Below, piece by piece: positions 60,309 to 64,000 of a stretch of 64,000 nucleotides of DNA (position 1 is its first letter; every line of letters begins with the position of its first letter). This DNA is from Roseiarcus sp963783175 (GTDB lineage: Bacteria; Pseudomonadota; Alphaproteobacteria; Rhizobiales; Beijerinckiaceae): positions 1-64,000 of the forward strand of contig CAWANG010000007.1 of NCBI GenBank assembly GCA_963783175.1. Direction: 5' to 3'. Below the pieces are notes generated by a model. That model was not told the origin of the DNA. It made no database searches and saw only the letters and a program-made list of their open reading frames with translations. The position numbers and the translations under genes were made by a program.

Positions 60309-60350
60309 GCGAGGGGGCGAAGATCGCCTCATGACAGGGGATTGGTCGAA

Positions 60351-61286
60351 ATGAGAATTCTCGTTGTCGGAGCGGGCGCGGTCGGCGGCTATTTCGGCGG
60401 ACGCCTGCTGCAGGCCGGGCGCGACGTCATGTTTCTCGTTCGTCCGCGCCGGGCCGCGCTGCTGGCGAAAAACGGGTTGACGATTCGAAGCCGGCTCGGC
60501 GACTTCCACCGACCATCGCCGCCGCTCGTGTTGACGGAGGACCTCGTCCAGCCGTTCGACCTCGTGCTCCTGAGTTGCAAGGCCTACGACCTCAACAGCG
60601 CGATTGCGTCGTTCGCTGGGGCCGTCGGCGAGAAAACGAGCGTCCTGCCGCTCTTGAACGGCATGCGGCACCTCGACGCGCTCGCCGACCGCTTCGGGCC
60701 GAAACCCATTCTCGGCGGGCAATGCGTGATCTCGGCGACGCTCGATGCCGACGGCGCGATCGTTCATCTCAACGACCTGCACGCGCTGAGCTTCGGCGAA
60801 CTTGACGGTTCGCGTTCGCGGCGGATCGAGGCGATCGCCTCGGCGCTGCTGGGCGCCGGCTTCGATGCGCGGCTCAGCGACGAGATCCGGCAGGAGATGT
60901 GGGAGAAGTGGGTGTTCATCGCCTCGGCGGCAGGGATAACCTGCCTGATGCGGTCGGCGGTCGGCGATTACGTCGCCGCCGGCGCCTCGGACCTCGCTGC
61001 CGCGCTGCTGACGGAATGCGCGGCGATCGCGTCCGCCCAAGGCCATCCGCCGCGCGAATCGGCGCTGGAGCGTGCGCGCACGGCGCTGACCGCCGCCGGC
61101 TCGCCGCTGAAGGCCTCGATGCTGCGCGACATCGAGGGCGGCATGCGCGTCGAGGGCGATCAGATCCTCGGCGATCTCCTGCGCCGCGCCGCAAAGCCGG
61201 ACGACCGTTCGCTGCTGCGCATCGCCACCCTCAATGTGAAAGCCTACGAAGCTCGGCAGATGCGCGTAGAGACAGCCGCAGGATAG
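60351..61286 (+). CDS. Ketopantoate reductase PanE/ApbA family protein
   Basis: 311 residues. NAD(P)-binding MRILVVGAGAVGGYFGGRLL QAGRDVMFLVRPRRA, LVLLSCKAYDLNSAIASFAG (CKAYD with the catalytic-region Lys), LPLLNGMRHLDALADRFG, LGGQCVISATLDADGAIVHL and IRQEMWEKWVFIASAAGITC LMR (E-x-x-W-x-K). It reduces 2-dehydropantoate to pantoate or a related 2-keto acid; several paralogues per genome are usual, so I do not assign panE. ATG 60351; TTG 60342 also possible. Intact. Confidence 0.9.
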   Translation: MRILVVGAGAVGGYFGGRLLQAGRDVMFLVRPRRAALLAKNGLTIRSRLGDFHRPSPPLVLTEDLVQPFDLVLLSCKAYDLNSAIASFAGAVGEKTSVLPLLNGMRHLDALADRFGPKPILGGQCVISATLDADGAIVHLNDLHALSFGELDGSRSRRIEAIASALLGAGFDARLSDEIRQEMWEKWVFIASAAGITCLMRSAVGDYVAAGASDLAAALLTECAAIASAQGHPPRESALERARTALTAAGSPLKASMLRDIEGGMRVEGDQILGDLLRRAAKPDDRSLLRIATLNVKAYEARQMRVETAAG

Positions 61287-61314
61287 GCCGTCCGCCGTGC
61301 CGAACTTCAGCGCT

Positions 61315-63276
61315 TCATCTGAGCCTGACGGGAATGATCTCCACCGTAAGCTGCACCTCGTCGCCGAGCCCGTAATAGGAATAGGCGGGGCGAGAGACCT
61401 GGCGGAGGAACAGGAACAGGTTGAGGCGGATGCGCTTGAAGACATTGGTTTTGCGCCCGGACAGCAAGTGCTCCTGGGCGACATGCACGATCCATTGGCG
61501 GGGGTCGCTCGGCAGATCGATCTCCTTGTGCCGTGCGAGCTCCTCGAGCGCCTGCTCGACATTGGGGTCCTCGAGAAAGCCGAACGCGAGCTCGACGCCG
61601 ATGACTCCGCCCCTCTTTTCATCGCGGTCGAACACCGTCACCGAATAGCGCTCGCCGTGGATGAACGGCGTCTTGCGGTGCGTAACCTCGACGAACACCA
61701 GGTTGCGCGGCAGAACGCCCGTACGCTCGGCCAGCATGCGGATGAGCGCGGGCGCGCGATCGCCGAGCGAGCGCAAGGGGCGCGGCGACATGATGAGCGC
61801 GTTGCGCTCCATGAAATGCTGGCTCGAGCGGTGCAGCTCGACGACCTCGCGCATGGTCAGCGTCGCTTTGGCGTTGTAGGCGGCATAGGTCGCCTTGCGG
61901 CCCCATCGCCAGGTCGCCATCGCGGCGAAAGCCGCGCCGCCGACCGCGAGCGGCACGTAGCCGCCCTGAAAGAGCTTCAATAGGCTGGCGAAGAGGAAGG
62001 ATGCGTTGAGCGCCGTCAGCGGTCCCCAGATCATCGCCGTTTGCGCTGCGCTCCAGCGCCATCGGCGGCGCGCGACCGGGATCATCGCGACGGAAGTGAT
62101 CACCATCACCCCGGAGACAGCCAAGCCGTAAGCGGCCGCCAGCGCCGCGCTCGACCCGAACGACAGGACGAGCGCCACGCAACCGATCAGAAGCCCCCAG
62201 TTGACGGCGGGAATATAGATCTGGCCCTCGCGAGCGCTATGGGTGTGCAGGATGTCGAGCCGCGGAAACAGGCCGAGACGGATCGCCTGCGCAACGAGCG
62301 AGAAGGCGCCGGAAATGAGCGCCTGCGAGGCGATGACGGTCGCGGCGGTCGCCAGCACAACCATCGGCATGAGCATGGGTCGTGGAGCAAGAGCGAAGAA
62401 CAGTTTGTCGCTGGCGACGGAGCCGCCGCTCATCACGTAAGCTCCCTGTCCGAGGTAGTTGACAATGAGGGCGGGATATACGACCGCGAACCACGAGAGC
62501 CTGATCGGAAAGGCGCCGAAATGGCCGACGTCGGCGTACATCGCCTCGCCGCCGGTGACGACCAGCATCAGGGCGCCGATGAGGAGGAGCGCCTCGAGAA
62601 AATGAGCGCGGCCGAGGAATGCGACGCCATAGAGGGGATTGAACGCGGCAAGAATCTGCGGGTTTGCGGCGATCGCGGCGAAGCCCATCGCGGCGACGGC
62701 CGCGAACCACAGCAGCACGATCGGCCCGAATACGGCGCCGACGCCCGAGGCGCCTTTGAATTGAACCGCGAACAGCGCGACGAGCAGTCCAAGCGTGACC
62801 GGAATGACCCAGCCGGCTAAGGCCGGCGTGGCGACGCCCAGCCCTTCGACGGCGGAGAGCACGCTGATCGCAGGTGTGATCATGCCGTCTCCGATCAGGA
62901 GGCCGGCGCCGAGCATGAGCGCCCATAGGAGCATCCGCGCACGCCTGCCCTTGCCGTCATGCACGAGGCCGTAGAGCGCAAAGACGCCGCCCTCGCCGTC
63001 GTTTTGCGCCCGAAGCACGAAGACCGCATATTTGATCGAGACGATGAGGGTGAGCGTCCAGATCACCAGGGACACGGCGCCGAGCGCGTCTTGGGGCGCG
63101 CGCGCTGGAGCGGCGCGGAAGATCTGATCCATCGCATAGAGGGGAGAGGTGCCGATGTCGCCGTAGACGACGCCGAGCGCGCCGAGCGAGAGCGGCCCCA
63201 GGCGGACATCGCGAGCGTGCTCGCCAGCATCCTTACTGGCGTGCGCGCGATCGGGACGGTGGGCCAGAATCGACAT
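61315..63276 (-). CDS. kup: Potassium uptake protein, KUP system
   Basis: 653 residues from ATG 63276. Twelve or so membrane helices with the family marks LGALGVVYGDIGTSPLYAMD, IKYAVFVLRAQNDGEGGVFA LYGLV, MLGAGLLIGDGMITPAISVL SAVEGL, GGEAMYADVGHFGAFPIRLS WFAVVYPAL, NYLGQGAYV and the soluble C-terminal end (FVEVTHRKTPFIHGERYSVT V; IHVAQEHLL-like IVHVAQEHLLSGRKTNV; SRPAYSYYGLGDEVQLTVEI). K+:H+ symport across the inner membrane. Intact. Confidence 0.95.
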   Translation of the reverse strand: MSILAHRPDRAHASKDAGEHARDVRLGPLSLGALGVVYGDIGTSPLYAMDQIFRAAPARAPQDALGAVSLVIWTLTLIVSIKYAVFVLRAQNDGEGGVFALYGLVHDGKGRRARMLLWALMLGAGLLIGDGMITPAISVLSAVEGLGVATPALAGWVIPVTLGLLVALFAVQFKGASGVGAVFGPIVLLWFAAVAAMGFAAIAANPQILAAFNPLYGVAFLGRAHFLEALLLIGALMLVVTGGEAMYADVGHFGAFPIRLSWFAVVYPALIVNYLGQGAYVMSGGSVASDKLFFALAPRPMLMPMVVLATAATVIASQALISGAFSLVAQAIRLGLFPRLDILHTHSAREGQIYIPAVNWGLLIGCVALVLSFGSSAALAAAYGLAVSGVMVITSVAMIPVARRRWRWSAAQTAMIWGPLTALNASFLFASLLKLFQGGYVPLAVGGAAFAAMATWRWGRKATYAAYNAKATLTMREVVELHRSSQHFMERNALIMSPRPLRSLGDRAPALIRMLAERTGVLPRNLVFVEVTHRKTPFIHGERYSVTVFDRDEKRGGVIGVELAFGFLEDPNVEQALEELARHKEIDLPSDPRQWIVHVAQEHLLSGRKTNVFKRIRLNLFLFLRQVSRPAYSYYGLGDEVQLTVEIIPVRLR

Positions 63277-63455
63277 TGAGCCCTGGACGAGTTTTCGCCA
63301 TTTTGCCGGGGGAGGGCGCTCCGGGCAATGATCTCGGCCCGCGACAATTTCGCCCAGCGCCCTTGCAACCAACGGCGATGGCTGCCCGACTTGCGCGGCG
63401 GGGCGCCTTGGTATATCGGCGGGCGCTTCGCAAGCACGTTTGAGGAGAAGCCGCC

Positions 63456-63692
63456 TTGGCGGAGGCCGCGCCGATCAACTGGACCAATGCGACGACGCTG
63501 ATCAGCGTCGCCATTCTCGTGGGCACCGAGCTCGTGGGCGCCGGAGCTGCGGCAGGCTGGGCGATCGGCGGGCTGTTCCAGCTCGGCGAGAGCGTCACCC
63601 GGATGCTTGAAGGCCTCTTCATCCTGTCCGCGCTGACCGGCCTCTTCTATTTCCTACGTGCAGCGCTAGCGCACGAGCCGATCCGCGGCTAG
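63456..63692 (+). CDS. Small two-helix membrane protein
   Basis: 78 residues from TTG 63456, with GAGGAG at 63442-63447. Two hydrophobic helices: TLISVAILVGTELVGAGAAA GWAIGGLF and RMLEGLFILSALTGLFYFLR A. Conserved short membrane proteins of this type occur in Hyphomicrobiales; function unknown. Divergent from kup. The TTG start is inferred from the ribosome-binding site. Confidence 0.65.
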   Translation: MAEAAPINWTNATTLISVAILVGTELVGAGAAAGWAIGGLFQLGESVTRMLEGLFILSALTGLFYFLRAALAHEPIRG

Positions 63693-63762
63693 CTGTCCGC
63701 CCGAGATCGCCAGCGCGAGGGGCGGCCCTGCGGTAGGAGCATTGCGCAATGCCGGAACGCCA

Positions 63763-64000
63763 ATGACCATGCCCAATGGGCGAAGCGCGCTCCTCATCGA
63801 TCTCGACGGAACGCTGACCGATCCGGCCGAGGGCATCGTCGGCTGTTTCCGGCTGGCGCTTGAAGCGCAGGGGAGAAATCCGCCGGCCGCCGCTGACCTC
63901 ACCTGGATCATCGGGCCGCCGCTGCGCCGATCGTTCGCGGACATGCTCGGGGACATGGGCGATCCGGAGGAGGCGCTCGGCGTCTATCGTCGCTGCTATT
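63763..64000 (+). CDS. HAD-family hydrolase, phosphoglycolate-phosphatase-like (cut by window edge)
   Basis: From ATG 63763 the frame reads TMPNGRSALLIDLDGTLTDP AEGIVGCFRLALEAQGRNPP ... IIGPPLRRSFADMLGD and runs out of the window after 79 codons. IDLDGTLTDP holds the nucleophile Asp and the acid-base Asp of HAD phosphatases; IGPPLRRSF is typical of the Gph/PhnX-like group. Only the N-terminus with the start of the cap is visible. Confidence 0.85.
   Translation, partial: MTMPNGRSALLIDLDGTLTDPAEGIVGCFRLALEAQGRNPPAAADLTWIIGPPLRRSFADMLGDMGDPEEALGVYRRCY

Noticed and set aside
1..64000. tRNA or rRNA genes
   Set aside because: I looked for T-loop-like GGTTCGAATCC and for conserved rRNA segments; the few GGTTCGAAT hits lie inside coding sequence such as petB.

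Overview
The window looks like chromosome of a high-GC alphaproteobacterium of the order Hyphomicrobiales (Rhizobiales). Support is the gene content and local order: trmL beside petB-petC-mtnP, Tim44-like/mltA/Smr next to gpsA and an EVE-domain gene, Cax antiporter, NIPSNAP and DUF1344 genes, and IS1182 and IS630 transposases with alphaproteobacterial-style sequences. I cannot assign a genus. No rRNA, tRNA or CRISPR array was found.

Layout. 1-5.5 kb is a worn stretch: hypothetical and broken genes, an IS3 OrfA-like remnant, two tandem NIPSNAP genes, ndk, a DJ-1/isonitrile-hydratase-like gene and a GlxA regulator fragment. 5.5-12.4 kb holds a histidine kinase that looks like the C-terminal part of a larger trifunctional kinase, a complete IS1182 element with recognisable terminal inverted repeats, a class III nucleotidyl cyclase-TPR protein, a broken alpha/beta hydrolase and a CMD-family protein. 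12.4-24.2 kb is core metabolism: Smr, mltA, Tim44-like, gpsA, EVE, acs with a convergent LuxR-type response regulator, frameshifted trmL, petB-petC without an intact Rieske gene, mtnP, and a UPF0114 membrane protein. 24.2-31 kb carries a mepA fragment, a lipoprotein hydrolase, a GNAT gene, the AmmeMemoRadiSam pair (fused B-A protein and divergent radical SAM enzyme) and a DUF4239 membrane protein.

31-40.7 kb is the most interesting part. A GntR regulator diverges, across a palindrome, from a catabolic operon (citryl-CoA lyase-like, phenylacetate-CoA-ligase-like, VOC, GST, and further on a decarboxylase-type amidohydrolase). Between the GST and the amidohydrolase lies an A+T-richer island (about 35.5-39.7 kb): a secreted Cys-rich protein, then a tightly coupled trio of a lipoprotein, a PatA/PatG-type subtilase with a PatG C-terminal domain, and a 78-residue peptide with six cysteines at its C-terminal end. 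The two transcription units share a 23-bp upstream repeat. This resembles a RiPP (modified peptide) maturation cassette with no obvious cyclodehydratase.

40.7-64 kb: a lectin-like/patatin membrane fusion, pckA, an IS630 element inserted at the 3' end of an MmgE/PrpD gene, a decayed chloroperoxidase, DUF4331, DUF72, YbaK, a long-chain acyl-CoA ligase, an SDR protein, a haloacid dehalogenase, a multiply frameshifted membrane/GAF protein, XRE-cupin/GNAT, Cax antiporter, PanE-like reductase, Kup potassium transporter and a partial HAD phosphatase.

Many otherwise recognisable genes (about ten) carry single-base shifts. Some are probably true decay; the number, and the presence of a tRNA-modification gene among them, means that consensus errors in the assembly must be considered.
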